IMG/VR virus record: IMGVR_UViG_3300030104_000577
Coordinates: 1-59,441 of that record
From: a virus
Length of the DNA stretch: 59,441 nucleotides
Reading direction: 5' to 3' (one strand)
Shown one piece after another: positions 58,509 through 59,441 of the stretch. Under the pieces are notes generated by a model. It was not told where the DNA came from. It saw only the letters and a program-made list of their open reading frames with translations, and searched no databases. Within the stretch, counting starts at the first letter, position 1; each line of letters begins with the position of its first letter. A program made the translations under genes and the position numbers.

Positions 58509-58694
58509 TTATACAAACTTTGCAAAAACTATAGATGCTAAAATGAATGGATATACTGCCCATATCATATTTTCTAGTTTTTTGAATTTAGCAGAACCTT
58601 CATCAAGACGTCTTTCGATATACTCGTATCGTATGGCACATTCTCTTTCATGCGCTTCTATTTTTGACAAAGAATCTTTTACTGTTGGCATCAT
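58509..58694 (-). CDS. XhlA-like small membrane protein
   Basis: The ATG at 58694 overlaps the previous stop (ATGA). In the 61-residue product the first 40 residues are a coiled coil (DSLSKIEAHERECAIRYEYI) and the last 18 a membrane span (NMIWAVYPFILASIVFAKFV). Coiled coil plus C-terminal span is the layout of XhlA/hemolysin-type holin-associated proteins. Confidence 0.55.
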   Translation of the reverse strand: MMPTVKDSLSKIEAHERECAIRYEYIERRLDEGSAKFKKLENMIWAVYPFILASIVFAKFV

Positions 58695-59374
58695 GCCACC
58701 TGTATGTCCCAACAGTTAAGATTAGCAGCAACTGTTCTTCTTTCGCCTTTGCCTTTAAATGGGTAAACCATGTGTTGTAACCAACTTGGAAATAAATAAA
58801 GTTTTCCTACTTGCGGTTGTATTACAAAGCTCTGTGGAGGCTTTAAAATATCCACATCTGTAACGTGATTTTGTCCATACTGAAAAGCTAAATATCCATC
58901 ACAATCTCCACTAGCGTTGTATAGATTATATTCAGATGTTCCTGCAGTAGGTTGATCTAATATTTGCTGTGGTACTTTAGTCCAAGTTGTGCAAGAGATA
59001 CCCATCATTGTTTTTGTGCCATGACTGTGTATCGGATTGTAATCCCTTTCAAAGCTATGCACTGACCAAAGTTCATCCATTTCTACACGCTTATTCGTTT
59101 TGTATTGTGCGCCAGTAGCTTTTGAATAATGATTTATGTATTCAGCACCTAAAGCACACAACATATTAGTAAAATCAACAATTTTTTTATCTTCGTGATC
59201 CATTAATAGTTGTTGTCCATGTTGTATCTGACCAACAAGTGTACTAGCAAGTGATTTTCGTTTCTTTTTCTTCAAATAAGAATCTAAATACTTATTTAAA
59301 TTTTTTACCATTTCTTCTGGTACATCATGCTCTAGTACAAAAACACTAGGCATACCGTGGATTTGAGTAGCCAT
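58691..59374 (-). CDS. Putative 2-oxoglutarate/Fe(II) oxygenase
   Basis: This 227-residue protein has a double-stranded beta-helix: NPIHSHGTKTMMGISC (His116/His118), then a beta-rich middle, and KLYLFPSWLQHMVYPFKGK with His201 and Arg213 in ERRTVAANL. This matches the 2OG-FeII_Oxy_5 family common in cyanophages and marine phages. The facial triad is probably His116 (or 118), an acid or second His, and His201; I cannot fix the second ligand. Substrate unknown. Confidence 0.6.
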   Translation of the reverse strand: MATQIHGMPSVFVLEHDVPEEMVKNLNKYLDSYLKKKKRKSLASTLVGQIQHGQQLLMDHEDKKIVDFTNMLCALGAEYINHYSKATGAQYKTNKRVEMDELWSVHSFERDYNPIHSHGTKTMMGISCTTWTKVPQQILDQPTAGTSEYNLYNASGDCDGYLAFQYGQNHVTDVDILKPPQSFVIQPQVGKLYLFPSWLQHMVYPFKGKGERRTVAANLNCWDIQVA

Positions 59375-59375
59375 A

Positions 59376-59441
59376 TTAACTAGGTACTGAAAATGATTCG
59401 TCTGGCGTAGGATTCACTACTGGATTAGTAATAACTGAGTC
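59376..59441 (-). CDS. C-terminal end of a gene cut by the window edge
   Basis: The last 21 codons of a minus-strand frame ending in TAA at 59376; the residues read DSVITNPVVNPTPDESFSVP then Ser and stop. The start is outside the window. It sits 1 base from the oxygenase start. No domain can be named from so short a piece. It is not in frame with the fibre fragment at 1-119 if the ends are abutted. Confidence 0.4.
   Translation of the reverse strand, partial: DSVITNPVVNPTPDESFSVPS

Overview
The window reads as most of the genome of a lytic, tailed, probably marine bacteriophage. The DNA is AT-rich and almost every base is coding. Nearly all genes lie on the minus strand in tightly overlapping operons (many ATGA or TAATG stop/start overlaps). 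Terminase, P22-like portal, scaffold, capsid, connector, ejection and lysis genes are all present. I see no integrase, no recognisable repressor, no phage RNA polymerase and no tRNA gene. No long tail tube, tape measure or sheath gene was recognised, and a P22 gp10-like and a gp4-like protein point to a short-tailed (podovirus-like) virion. The host is inferred only from composition and gene families: a low-GC marine heterotroph, probably proteobacterial.

Layout, by coordinate. 1-17,464: late block, minus strand: tail-fibre end (truncated at base 1), S74-chaperone fibre, small virion proteins, connectors, a terminator behind the major capsid gene, capsid, decoration protein, scaffold, a GroES-like protein, a staphylococcal-nuclease-like protein, portal and large terminase. 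17,465-19,479: a GC-rich low-complexity island, two inverted copies of a small gene with its promoter, and about 1 kb of short direct and inverted repeats that is the best candidate for an origin or control region. 19,480-26,783: many small early genes, each cluster preceded by recurring upstream motifs, plus a small terminase and a 425-base gene-free stretch. 26,896-39,627: DUF932 protein, resolvase-like nuclease, sigma-like HTH protein, DNA polymerase A, Cas4/RecB-like nuclease, a DNA base-modification cluster, UvrD-like helicase, AEP-type primase and ssDNA-binding protein. 40,029-41,471: an SNF2-type helicase on the plus strand. 41,466-59,441: second late block: ejection-type proteins, gp10-like protein, lysozyme, spanin pair, a curli-type secretion locus, small membrane proteins and a 2-oxoglutarate oxygenase. 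If the genome is circular or circularly permuted, the two late blocks are one continuous unit of about 35 kb.

Two systems stand out. (1) At 54,203-57,139 the phage encodes CsgF, the CsgG outer-membrane channel, a curlin-like repeat protein and a FecR-domain protein with a curlin-like tail: a compact type VIII (amyloid) secretion locus beside the lysis genes. (2) At 31,271-35,138 six overlapping genes (thymidylate-synthase homologue, TET-associated-type glycosyltransferase, Nmad1-like protein, YfbR-like HD phosphohydrolase, a protein resembling the alpha-glutamyl/putrescinyl-thymine pyrophosphorylase or 5-hmdU-kinase helical family, and a conserved 161-residue protein) look like a pathway that builds a hypermodified, probably glycosylated pyrimidine into the phage DNA. 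They are co-transcribed with the polymerase that would incorporate it. A third item of interest is an unnamed small-protein family present in three copies (18,098, 18,559 and 23,768) that shares gene and promoter sequence.
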